Assembly (NCBI GenBank): GCA_029856625.1
Contig: JAHKLG010000060.1
Location: 1-7,544 of the forward strand
Reading direction: 5' to 3'
Length of the DNA stretch: 7,544 nt
Source of the DNA: Candidatus Njordarchaeota archaeon
GTDB taxonomy: Archaea > Asgardarchaeota > Njordarchaeia > Njordarchaeales > Njordarchaeaceae
A program made the position numbers and the translations under genes. Below the pieces are notes generated by a model. That model was not told the origin of the DNA and did not search any database. It was given only the letters and a program-made list of their open reading frames with translations. How positions within the stretch are numbered: the stretch's first letter is position 1; every line of letters starts with the position of its first letter. Of the stretch, positions 1 through 5,734 are shown piece by piece.

Positions 1-237
1 CTTGAATTCCACGGATCCAATTATCTGGTCAGCCATAGACCCTTCATCAAGGTTAAGAATACCAAGAGTGGCTTCTTCATAGGATTTTTCCATGGCACTA
101 CTCATTATTCCCTTCATTGCAATGCCCATAATAGGGAACATTATAAGGGGGATAAGAATCATTCCGAGAAATAATCTTGGATCCCTAAATATCTCCCTTA
201 GCTCTTTCTTGATGATGTTTACTAAAGCGCTAGGCAT
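1..237 (-). CDS. ABC-2 type transporter permease, N-terminal part (cut by window edge)
   Basis: The first 79 residues of an integral membrane permease, which would form the transmembrane channel of an ABC exporter with the ATPase encoded just upstream. A short cytoplasmic amphipathic start (KKELREIFRDPR, residues 10-21) leads into one hydrophobic segment at about residues 22-40, then an extracytoplasmic stretch that begins to resemble the large external loop of the NatB/ABC2_membrane_3 group (LGILNLDEGSMADQI). This layout, a Lys/Arg-rich entry before helix 1, is typical of NatB-like sodium or drug exporters. The start ATG lies 5 nt after a near-perfect ribosome binding site and overlaps the ATPase gene by 8 bp, so the two are co-translated. 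The substrate cannot be told from the sequence. The remainder of the gene lies outside the window. Confidence 0.85.
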   Translation of the reverse strand, partial: MPSALVNIIKKELREIFRDPRLFLGMILIPLIMFPIMGIAMKGIMSSAMEKSYEEATLGILNLDEGSMADQIIGSVEFK

Positions 238-961
238 GGACCATCACCTCCTTCACGAAGACCTCTTCTAGATTTTCAGCATTATGCTCTTCGCATAGCT
301 TTCTAGGCTCTCCCTCAGCTATTATTTTGCCCTTATGCATAATGACAACTCTATCGCATAAGTACTCGATTTCTAGCATATTATGACTAGATAAGACAAT
401 CGTAACTCCGTATTTCTTTACAAAATCCTTTAACATTTCCCGGATATGATAAGCATGAATTACATCAAGACCACTCGTTGGCTCGTCCAAGATAGCTAAT
501 TTAGGAATAAACATAAGGGCCCTAGCTAAAGCAAGTCTGCGCTTCATTCCCTTGCTATAGGTCTTTATTTTATCCTTTAACCTTTCCCCCAGACCAGAAA
601 TCTCTGCGCCTAACTCAACCATCTTATCAACCTCTTCTGAACTCCTTGCCACGAAGCCAGCCATAAATCTTAGGTATTCGTAACCAGTTAATTGCTCGTA
701 TGCCCCTGCTTCCTCTGGTAAGTATGAGATAATTCTCCGAACCTCCATAGGCTCTTTAACAACATCATGATCAAAAATAATTACTTTACCACTCGTAGGT
801 TTGAGGAGGGTTGCTAGTATTCTTAGGGTGGTAGTTTTTCCAGCACCATTCGGCCCTATTAAACCAAATATCTCTCTTTCCCTAACCCTGAAACTTATTC
901 CGTCAACCGCTTTTATCTTCCCGAAATATTTGTGTAGGTCTTCAACTATAACAGCATCCAT
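230..961 (-). CDS. ABC transporter ATP-binding protein (NatA/CcmA-like exporter ATPase)
   Basis: Cytoplasmic nucleotide-binding subunit that powers the ABC-2 permease encoded next to it. Counting from the upstream ATG at 991: Walker A GPNGAGKT at 46-53, Q-loop region YLPEEAGAY at 90-98 with Glu in the usual Gln place, signature YSKGM at 145-149, Walker B LAILDEP at 165-171, D-loop SGLD at 173-176 and switch His203 in SSH. The set is complete, so it should hydrolyse ATP. I prefer the start at 961 (MDAVIVEDL...), because GAGG lies 7 nt ahead of it and the family normally begins just before the VxVxxLxKxFG strand. The ATG at 991 would add an atypical tail, MLSTYYRGSK, and has no SD. It is first in a two-gene operon with the permease. 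Short length (about 243 aa) and sequence style fit the antibiotic/Na+ exporter group; the transported substrate is unknown. Confidence 0.93.
   Translation of the reverse strand: MDAVIVEDLHKYFGKIKAVDGISFRVREREIFGLIGPNGAGKTTTLRILATLLKPTSGKVIIFDHDVVKEPMEVRRIISYLPEEAGAYEQLTGYEYLRFMAGFVARSSEEVDKMVELGAEISGLGERLKDKIKTYSKGMKRRLALARALMFIPKLAILDEPTSGLDVIHAYHIREMLKDFVKKYGVTIVLSSHNMLEIEYLCDRVVIMHKGKIIAEGEPRKLCEEHNAENLEEVFVKEVMVHA
243..253 (-). promoter_or_regulatory. Strong Shine-Dalgarno site of the permease gene
   Basis: Minus-strand AAGGAGGTGAT matches the archaeal 16S anti-SD almost fully and stands 5 nt before the permease ATG at 237. It lies inside the last codons of the ATPase gene (ending VMVHA-stop), so it fixes the permease start and explains coupled synthesis of the two subunits. 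Confidence 0.8.
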
Positions 962-1020
962 TTTAGATCCTCTATAATATGTTGATAGCATAGTAACAGC
1001 TACAACAAAACGAGTAGTAT

Positions 1021-1036
1021 TAGTAAAATTTTAAGC
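1021..1036 (-). promoter_or_regulatory. Candidate promoter of the ABC exporter operon
   Basis: Minus-strand GCTTAAAATTTTACTA is an A/T block suited to a TATA box. Centred near 1029, it predicts initiation near 1003, giving a leader of about 40 nt to the preferred ATPase start at 961. It sits in the 120-bp gap after the thiolase gene. The assignment rests on position and composition only; another AT-rich block (CATATATTG, about 1043-1050) is an alternative. Confidence 0.35.
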
Positions 1037-1074
1037 ATATTCAATATATGATTTAACAATGCGCAGAAAATATA

Positions 1075-1106
1075 GTTAAAGAAAAAGTAAATAGAAAGCT
1101 AAAAGC
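1075..1106 (-). terminator. T-rich terminator of the iorA-iorB-thiolase operon
   Basis: Directly after the thiolase stop, the minus strand carries successive T-tracts (TTTTAGC, TTTCTATTTA, CTTTTTCTTTAA) with no strong hairpin. Archaeal RNA polymerase terminates at such T-runs, and a promoter-like block for the next operon follows, so an operon boundary here is likely. Confidence 0.5.
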
Positions 1107-1111
1107 GGGCA

Positions 1112-2236
1112 TTAGATTTTCCGCAGAATGTGAATTATGGCTGAAGTTCCGATTCCACCGATATTCTCCGCTAAGCCAACTTTAGCTCCATCTACTTGAT
1201 TATCCCCCGCCTCTCCCCTCAATTGAAGAGTTATCTCCGCTACTTGGTATACTCCCGTAGCCCCTACTGGATGCCCACGTGCTTTTAATCCTCCAAAGGT
1301 ATTCGTTGGTAATGTGCCGTTTAATCTAATTTCCTCATTCTTGACAAGTTTCCATCCCTCTCCAAGTTTGGCAAAGCCTAGATTCTCTAGACTCAATATC
1401 CCTGTTATGCTGAAGGCATCATGAACTTCAAGCACATCTATATCACTTGGTGCTATGTTCGCGGATCTATATGCCTTATAGCTTGCTTCTTTTACAGCCT
1501 TGAGTATTAGGGGGTTCTCTCTACTACTTAAAGATATTTTATCATGTGAGATCTCAGAGGCTATAATTTCAACGTCTCCTTTATTCCTTGATAATAGTAT
1601 CGCAGCTGCTCCATCTCCATATGCTGAAGATTCAAGTAAATGAAGGGGGTCAGCTATAAGGGGGGACCTCTTCACATCCTCAATGGTTATTTTTCGTCTA
1701 AATTGAGCGTATGGATTGAATATTGCGTGATCACGGCAGATTACGGGAAACATCATTATGTATTCGTGATTAACCTTATAAGTATCCAAGTATAGTCTTA
1801 ATGCGAGGGCGTTTAGTGAAACGAAGGTCGATCCCATATTAAAGCCTACTACCCAATCATCAGCAAGCATCATGGCAGAGGTATTATCTGGAGTCAGAGT
1901 ATCAGTTAGCTTTTCAACACCTACTACTAAAACGTTCCTTGCCCCACTCTTTACTAGCTTATAACCCAAATGGATCCCCATCCCTCCAGAGCCACAGGCT
2001 GATTCCACACGAACACCATAGGAGCGTATTCCTAAGTAATCCATTAAGTAGCTGGCTAAATTGGACTGAGTTATCAACCAATCAGCAACCATATTGGAGA
2101 CCACTATAGCATCTAATTCTCTTATATTGCCATCTTCTAGAGCTTTTAGTGATGCTTCAAGCATCAAATCAATAATGTTCTTGTCCCAATGAGAACCAAC
2201 CTTAGTCATCCCTACTCCAGCCACCATTACTGGCAA
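1112..2236 (-). CDS. Thiolase family protein (archaeal acetyl-CoA acetyltransferase / SCP-x type)
   Basis: A 374-residue thiolase-fold enzyme, predicted to catalyse a reversible acyl-CoA:acetyl-CoA condensation or thiolysis in the cytoplasm. The nucleophilic Cys81 lies in VESACGSGGMG (77-87). HDAF (272-275) takes the place of the bacterial NEAF, and GGLKARGHPVGATG (315-328) carries catalytic His322. The C-terminal loop reads AENIGGIGTSAIIHIL, with no second Cys; this pattern belongs to the archaeal/SCP-x group rather than to bacterial biosynthetic thiolases. The start is a TTG with a double SD (GGAGGTGAGG) 6-8 nt ahead; the nearby ATG at 2227 is badly spaced from that SD. It is the third gene of the iorA-iorB operon, 3 nt after iorB. 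Archaeal thiolases of the mevalonate pathway usually neighbour DUF35 and HMG-CoA synthase genes, which are absent here. The substrate may be an acyl- or aryl-acyl-CoA linked to IorAB, which is inference only. Confidence 0.9.
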   Translation of the reverse strand: MPVMVAGVGMTKVGSHWDKNIIDLMLEASLKALEDGNIRELDAIVVSNMVADWLITQSNLASYLMDYLGIRSYGVRVESACGSGGMGIHLGYKLVKSGARNVLVVGVEKLTDTLTPDNTSAMMLADDWVVGFNMGSTFVSLNALALRLYLDTYKVNHEYIMMFPVICRDHAIFNPYAQFRRKITIEDVKRSPLIADPLHLLESSAYGDGAAAILLSRNKGDVEIIASEISHDKISLSSRENPLILKAVKEASYKAYRSANIAPSDIDVLEVHDAFSITGILSLENLGFAKLGEGWKLVKNEEIRLNGTLPTNTFGGLKARGHPVGATGVYQVAEITLQLRGEAGDNQVDGAKVGLAENIGGIGTSAIIHILRKI

Positions 2237-2239
2237 GCT

Positions 2240-2833
2240 TTACCTCACCTCCCGTGCTAATAAATAAGCCTTCTCTAATGCTCTAATGTTGGCTTCCGCG
2301 TACTTCGGTGGAGATCTAATTCTAATAGCTTCTATAAGAATATCCTTATCTATGGGTAATAAGCCTAAGCCGGAAGCAAAACCTATCAGAGCGACATTTT
2401 CTCCGCGTGGATTATTTACCGATAAAGCGATTTTCTGGGCATCAATTATGTGATACTTAAGGGATCGACTTTCTAGTATTTCTCTCACCTCCTTTTCGCT
2501 TGGATACTTATGCATTCCAATCTTAACATTTACGGGATATATTTTCCGTGAGTTCATTACAACTACTCCACCAGGCTTGATGTATCTAATATTACGGATA
2601 GTTTCCATCATCTCAAAACCAAGCAATAAATCAGCGCTGGAAATAGGTATTATGGGAGAAACATTTGTATCTTTGTATATCCTGAGAAAACTAAGAACAG
2701 AGCCTCCTCTCTGAGCGAGACCCTTTCTCTCCGTAAGCTTTACCTTATAACCACTAATAATGGCCGCTGTCGCTATGAGATTTGATGCAAAAACGATTCC
2801 TTGACCTCCCACACCAGTTAATACGATATCCAT
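2240..2833 (-). CDS. iorB: Indolepyruvate ferredoxin oxidoreductase, beta subunit
   Basis: Small subunit (197 aa) of the thiamine-diphosphate-dependent aryl-pyruvate:ferredoxin oxidoreductase; it corresponds to the gamma-type domain of pyruvate ferredoxin oxidoreductase. The N-terminus MDIVLTGVGGQGIVFASN carries the hallmark GxGGQG turn at about residues 7-12. A second conserved block, GLAQRGGSVLSFLRI (about 38-52), matches the RGGSV motif of IorB proteins. SSADLLLGFEMMET and the late ENVALIGFASGLG segment also fit the family, and the length is typical. With IorA it converts indolepyruvate, phenylpyruvate or hydroxyphenylpyruvate plus CoA to aryl-acetyl-CoA, CO2 and reduced ferredoxin. The ATG shares one base with the iorA stop (TAATG), and AAAGGTGAT lies 6 nt upstream, so translation should be coupled to iorA. 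It has no cysteine cluster, as expected, because the iron-sulfur clusters are in IorA. Confidence 0.93.
   Translation of the reverse strand: MDIVLTGVGGQGIVFASNLIATAAIISGYKVKLTERKGLAQRGGSVLSFLRIYKDTNVSPIIPISSADLLLGFEMMETIRNIRYIKPGGVVVMNSRKIYPVNVKIGMHKYPSEKEVREILESRSLKYHIIDAQKIALSVNNPRGENVALIGFASGLGLLPIDKDILIEAIRIRSPPKYAEANIRALEKAYLLAREVR
2243..2253 (-). promoter_or_regulatory. SD that selects the TTG start of the thiolase gene
   Basis: Minus-strand GGGAGGTGAGG covers the last codons of iorB (REVR-stop). GGAGGTGA ends 8 nt and the following GAGG 6 nt before the TTG at 2236, but 15-17 nt before the next ATG at 2227. The spacing therefore favours TTG and ties thiolase translation to iorB. Confidence 0.7.
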
Positions 2834-4725
2834 TACGAAATCACCTTTGCCTCCTCAATAGCATTTACTGGACAAATAGCTTTGCACAAACCACATCCAG
2901 TGCACTCATACGCGTTAATGACGATTTTATCGTCCTCTTGAATAATAGCTGGACAACCCGTAACTCTCATACAAGTTTCACACTCAATACATCTAGAGTA
3001 ATCAATAACGTACTTTCTCGAGATTTTTCCTCCCCTCACAAGTTCTAGTGCGCATGGAGATCTAATAACTACTAAGGAAACCCCTTTAGTTCTAATAGCC
3101 TCCTTTAATATCCTTACCAATTCATGAAAATCTGATGTGCCCACAACCCTTATGTAGGATACTCCAATGGCCTCGGCTATTCTTTCAGGTCTCATAACTG
3201 GTGCTTGATCTCCAACAGCTGTTCTACCAGTAGTTGGACAAGGCTGATGTCCAGTCATCGCAGTTATGGAGTTGTCAAGGACAACAATGGTTATGTTTGC
3301 TTTATGCATCACAGCATCTATTAATGGAGGAATCCCAGCATGGAAGAAAGTTGAATCCCCAATCACTGCTATTATGGGCTCCTTAACCCCAGCGTGGTAA
3401 AACCCACACGCCATACCAATGCTCGCTCCCATAGCTATGCAGGTATCTATTGCTCTTAGAGGAGGATGAACTCCCTGATTATAGCACCCTCGATCCCCAA
3501 CAATGATCCCTCTAACGCCCAACTCTTTAAGCGCCTGCTTGATAGCTAGGTAGCTTATTCTATGAGGACAACCGGCGCATAAATGAGGAATTCTTGGAGG
3601 AATATTTATCTTGATGTCAAAATTCTTGCCATTTATTGTTAATATATCTGCTAATGCTTTCATGATCGTATCTGGAGTTAATTCGTATTCCCGAGGTATA
3701 TGCCCAGATCGCCTCCCATAGATCGGATGAGTATAATTTTCTTCTTGAGCAATTGCTTTGATTTCAGTCTCAATAATGGGCTCTATCTCCTCCACAACTA
3801 GAACTTTCTTAACACTCTTAAGGAATTCTTTTACCAGCTTTTTGGGGATGGGATGCGTTGTTACAAGCTTCAGAATCCTTACTTTACTCCCAATGTTTAG
3901 TTTCTCTACAGCCTCCATTACATACTGAAAAGCAACTCCGCAAGCAACTATTCCGATCTCCGCCTCTTCTGGACCTATGATTTCATTGAATACGCAATCA
4001 TTAAAAAGTTCCTCCGCTTTTTTATTCTTGCTATTCAATATTGGATGATTCTTCCTAGTGTGTGGGGCTATCATCACATACCTCTCTGGATCTGGTCTAA
4101 ACTCAGCCTCTCTTAGCTTCGCATGCTTATCTATTGGCTCAACCTCAACTAATTCATACGTATCCGCTAGCTTCTCAGTGTACCTGACCATCACCGGTAA
4201 TTGTAACTCCTCACTTATCTCGAAGGCATATTTTACGACTTTTCTTGCCTCGCTTGGAGAGGTTGGTTCGAGGCAAGGAATCTTTGCTAATCTGGCGTAA
4301 TACCTAGTATCTTCAGCATTCTGAGAACTCCATGGATGGATATCGTCTACTGATACAATTACTAATCCACCATTAACTCCTGTGTAGGCAGAAACAAGTA
4401 TAGTATCAGACGCAACATTGATTCCTAGATGCTTTGATGAGAAGAGAGCTCTTAACCCTGTTAAAGCCGCTGCATATGCTATCTCATAAGCTACCTTTTC
4501 ATTAGTTGCCCACTCAGCATGTATTCCATGATACTTAGCTACCTTTGATATAGCAGCTAATATATCGGAGACTGGTGTTCCGGGGTATGAGACCGCTATT
4601 CTTATCCCCGCTTCAATAGCTCCGCGGGCAACAGCATCATTTCCACTTATCAAAAATGTGCCTGTTTCTTCAATTAGATAACGGTACTTGATTAATTCCC
4701 TATTTAGTATCTCTGCTCTACTCAT
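2833..4725 (-). CDS. iorA: Indolepyruvate ferredoxin oxidoreductase, alpha subunit
   Basis: Large catalytic subunit (630 aa, normal for IorA) of the oxygen-sensitive cytoplasmic enzyme that oxidises aryl-pyruvates from aromatic amino-acid breakdown, passing electrons to ferredoxin. The N-terminal pyrimidine-binding domain shows SGNDAVARGAIEAG (27-40), SYPGTPVSDI (46-55) and NEKVA (75-79), whose Glu76 is the likely thiamine-activating residue. A transketolase C-like domain spans about 250-345. HLCAGCPHR (381-389) opens the diphosphate-binding domain, where GDSTFFHAG (456-464) runs to Asn485, followed by TAMTGHQP (488-495), an IorA hallmark. The C-terminus holds two ferredoxin-type clusters: C579-C582-C585-C591 (CX2CX2CX5CP) and C608-C611-C614-C618 (CX2CX2CX3CP). 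All key residues are intact. It is first in the operon with iorB and a thiolase gene. A sister enzyme for another 2-oxoacid cannot be excluded, but the domain order is that of IorA. Confidence 0.95.
   Translation of the reverse strand: MSRAEILNRELIKYRYLIEETGTFLISGNDAVARGAIEAGIRIAVSYPGTPVSDILAAISKVAKYHGIHAEWATNEKVAYEIAYAAALTGLRALFSSKHLGINVASDTILVSAYTGVNGGLVIVSVDDIHPWSSQNAEDTRYYARLAKIPCLEPTSPSEARKVVKYAFEISEELQLPVMVRYTEKLADTYELVEVEPIDKHAKLREAEFRPDPERYVMIAPHTRKNHPILNSKNKKAEELFNDCVFNEIIGPEEAEIGIVACGVAFQYVMEAVEKLNIGSKVRILKLVTTHPIPKKLVKEFLKSVKKVLVVEEIEPIIETEIKAIAQEENYTHPIYGRRSGHIPREYELTPDTIMKALADILTINGKNFDIKINIPPRIPHLCAGCPHRISYLAIKQALKELGVRGIIVGDRGCYNQGVHPPLRAIDTCIAMGASIGMACGFYHAGVKEPIIAVIGDSTFFHAGIPPLIDAVMHKANITIVVLDNSITAMTGHQPCPTTGRTAVGDQAPVMRPERIAEAIGVSYIRVVGTSDFHELVRILKEAIRTKGVSLVVIRSPCALELVRGGKISRKYVIDYSRCIECETCMRVTGCPAIIQEDDKIVINAYECTGCGLCKAICPVNAIEEAKVIS
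2840..2848 (-). promoter_or_regulatory. SD of iorB within the iorA 3' end
   Basis: Minus-strand AAAGGTGAT, 6 nt before the iorB ATG, is part of the final iorA codons (EAKVIS). With the TAATG stop-start overlap it indicates reinitiation and a balanced supply of the two subunits. Confidence 0.55.
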
Positions 4726-4754
4726 AGCGTACCCAATAAGTGTCTGGCGTGGGC

Positions 4755-4770
4755 AAAAGTATTAAAGCTA
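4755..4770 (-). promoter_or_regulatory. Candidate promoter of the iorA operon
   Basis: Minus-strand AGCTTTAATACTTTTG contains a TATA-like core (CTTTAATAC, about 4759-4767). A start point about 26 nt downstream falls near 4737, leaving a leader of about 12 nt to the iorA ATG at 4725. The leader shows only GGGT as a possible SD. The call rests on position and sequence style. Confidence 0.45.
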
Positions 4771-4819
4771 GCACAATTCCAGTACGAAATGATACTCTCC
4801 ACCAAGTAGAAGAAAGCTG

Positions 4820-4855
4820 CTAAAAATCCCAAAGTGGGAAAACAGAATTTTTCAT
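4820..4855 (-). other. Possible 11-codon leader peptide upstream of iorA
   Basis: A minus-strand ATG at 4855 opens an 11-residue frame, MKNSVFPLWDF, ending in TAG. It is preceded at 7 nt by GGGAAGGA (4863-4870) and further up by TTTTATATA (4874-4882), whose predicted start point falls close to the ATG. The peptide contains two Phe and one Trp, and its 3' half forms the hairpin and T-run described at 4822-4839. The next gene, iorA, acts on keto acids of Phe, Tyr and Trp. The resemblance to an attenuator leader peptide is suggestive, but so short a frame could arise by chance, and leader-peptide attenuation is not established for archaeal catabolic genes. Confidence 0.2.
4822..4839 (-). terminator. 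Hairpin plus T-run between the helical-protein gene and iorA
   Basis: Minus-strand TCCCA-CTT-TGGGA (4827-4839) is a 5-bp stem with a 3-nt loop, followed at once by TTTTT (4822-4826). It lies 57 nt after the stop of the gene at 4897 and about 55 nt before the predicted iorA promoter box, a natural place to end the upstream transcript. It could instead act as a conditional attenuator for readthrough into iorA. Confidence 0.5.
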
Positions 4856-4896
4856 TAATCAGTCCTTCCCTACTATATAAAATTTTCCCATTCCTA

Positions 4897-5223
4897 CTAA
4901 TCTTTCCTGTTGCATTTCTCTACGAATTTTCTTCTAAACTCCTCTATCACCGTGAATGCTTCCATAAGGATTTGTTGAGTCTCTGTCATTACCTTATTAA
5001 AAATTTCCTCGAACCTCTCCTTCTTAGCTTGCATGTATTTTGTTAGCCCCATCACTTCTCCAATACTCCTGTGAAGTTGCTGTATTGCTTGAAGAAAAGC
5101 ATCTAATTTCAGCTCTTTTGCCGCCACTTTTAATGCTTGGAGATAGCCTTTCGACGCTTTTAATAAAAATAAGGCCTCTTCTTCTATCTTTTTATCAAAT
5201 TCTTCATCCAAATTCTTCACCAA
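4897..5223 (-). CDS. Small all-helical protein of unknown function
   Basis: About 107-108 residues that I do not recognise. There is no proline or tryptophan and only three glycines (26, 55, 59). Long amphipathic stretches such as EEFDKKIEEEALFLLKASK and KKERFEEIFNKVM suggest a bundle of three or four helices, possibly with coiled-coil packing. There is no signal peptide or membrane segment; one Cys (104) lies near a charged C-terminus (RRKFVEKCNRKD). The protein is probably soluble and oligomeric, and could be a small adaptor or scaffold, but nothing in the sequence proves a role. The start is TTG at 5223 or the adjoining GTG at 5220, as no ATG is in frame after the upstream stop at 5263-5265. 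SD support is weak (GGAA 5 nt before the TTG). The steady charged-helix pattern over the full length argues for a real gene. A hairpin/T-run follows its stop, so it is probably transcribed apart from iorA. Confidence 0.68.
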   Translation of the reverse strand: MVKNLDEEFDKKIEEEALFLLKASKGYLQALKVAAKELKLDAFLQAIQQLHRSIGEVMGLTKYMQAKKERFEEIFNKVMTETQQILMEAFTVIEEFRRKFVEKCNRKD

Positions 5224-5271
5224 AATAGTTCCAAAAACTAACCAAATATTTGTTATCAGGGTTCATCATGC

Positions 5272-5288
5272 ACCAATAAATAATTCAT
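5272..5288 (-). promoter_or_regulatory. Candidate promoter of the small helical-protein gene
   Basis: Minus-strand ATGAATTATTTATTGGT contains a TATA-like TTATTTATT (about 5274-5283). The predicted start point, about 5250-5255, lies some 30 nt before the TTG/GTG start. No clear purine-rich BRE is visible, so confidence is low. Confidence 0.3.
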
Positions 5289-5402
5289 GAATGGGTTTAT
5301 GTGAGTAGGATATTCTCAAATAAAAAACTTACCATTACGATATCCATCTACATAGCTTATTTAACCAATATTTTTGATCAAGATACTTCACTAGTTATGT
5401 GA

Positions 5403-5437
5403 TTAAACATGATTTAACTGATCAAAACATGTTTTTG
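5403..5437. promoter_or_regulatory. Two tandem 15-bp dyads, possible operator pair
   Basis: TTAAA-CATGA-TTTAA (5403-5417) and CAAAA-CATGT-TTTTG (5423-5437) each have perfect 5-bp inverted arms around a CATG-containing 5-bp spacer. Their centres, 5410 and 5430, are 20 bp apart, about two helical turns, and the heptamer AAACATG repeats at the same spacing. This is the geometry expected for cooperative binding of a dimeric winged-helix regulator. A third dyad, ATGAGT-A-ACTCAT, is centred at 5460. Confidence 0.4.
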
Positions 5438-5453
5438 CAAAATTATGAAACCT

Positions 5454-5466
5454 ATGAGTAACTCAT
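5454..5466. repeat. 13-bp dyad ATGAGT-A-ACTCAT
   Basis: Perfect 6-bp inverted arms around a single central A, centred at 5460, 30 bp from the dyad at 5430 and just before the promoter-like block at 5472. It is small enough to be chance in isolation; its phasing with the other dyads is the reason to list it as a possible operator. Confidence 0.35.
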
Positions 5467-5471
5467 CAGTG

Positions 5472-5497
5472 CTAAAGCTTTTTAAAAACAGATATAA
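5472..5497 (+). promoter_or_regulatory. Promoter-like element, copy 1
   Basis: CTAAAGC followed by TTTTTAAAAA and ending in ATATAA has the look of an archaeal BRE/TATA promoter. It would start transcription near 5508, at the GGGG of the hairpin loop. It is 21/26 identical to the element at 5545-5570, 73 bp downstream. No gene starts soon after it, so its product would be a noncoding RNA or a long leader for the radical SAM gene. Confidence 0.4.
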
Positions 5498-5518
5498 TAA
5501 GTCTTCAGGGGAGACTTA
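5498..5518. repeat. Inverted repeat / hairpin TAAGTCT...AGACTTA
   Basis: A perfect 7-bp stem (TAAGTCT at 5498-5504, AGACTTA at 5512-5518) encloses the 7-nt loop TCAGGGG. No T-run follows on either strand, so it does not look like a terminator. It sits where transcription from the upstream promoter-like block would begin, so it may be a protein-binding dyad over the start site rather than an RNA hairpin. Confidence 0.4.
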
Positions 5519-5544
5519 ATCATAACTCGATTTCGGAATTATCA

Positions 5545-5570
5545 CTAAAGCTTATTAAATGTACATATAA
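5545..5570 (+). promoter_or_regulatory. Promoter-like element, copy 2
   Basis: CTAAAGCTTATTAAA, a short variable stretch, then ATATAA, repeats the element at 5472 with 21 of 26 positions identical. Predicted initiation is near 5580. Its direct-repeat relation to copy 1 argues that the sequence is constrained or duplicated rather than random AT-rich DNA. Confidence 0.4.
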
Positions 5571-5734
5571 AGGAAGATTCAAGAGGAAGAGTATTAAAGA
5601 TTAACCGGAACAATGATGAGTAGAGAAAGAGGATAAATAGTTTCATGTGTAATAAGGAGCAACTCTGAAAGTGTTAAATTTAGGGGGATGATGAATTATA
5701 ATCAATTGAACGATTATTGAAGGATATCTAATGT

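Noticed and set aside
690..725. Glu replacing Gln in the Q-loop (YLPEE) of the ABC ATPase
   Set aside because: Glu here is common in NatA/CcmA-like exporter ATPases, so it is not a sign of a defective or novel enzyme.
4834..5228. Plus-strand open frames opposite the small helical-protein gene
   Set aside because: Their hydrophobic, Leu/Ser-rich products are what antisense reading of a Glu/Lys-rich helical gene gives; they lack SD or promoter support. The same applies to frames opposite iorA and opposite the 7185 gene.
5337..5347. 11-mer ACGATATCCAT shared with the iorB start region (2823-2833), and a 16-codon minus frame starting MDIV like iorB
   Set aside because: Similarity ends after the 11-mer; the frame stops after 16 codons and shows no further IorB likeness, so a duplicated iorB remnant is not supported.
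5613..5668. C/D-box guide RNA: ATGATGA (C box, 5613-5619) followed by CTGA (D box, 5665-5668)
   Set aside because: The 45-nt interval is longer than usual, no convincing internal D' and C' boxes lie between, and flanking bases form no aligned terminal stem. A second ATGATGA at 5688 has no CTGA after it.
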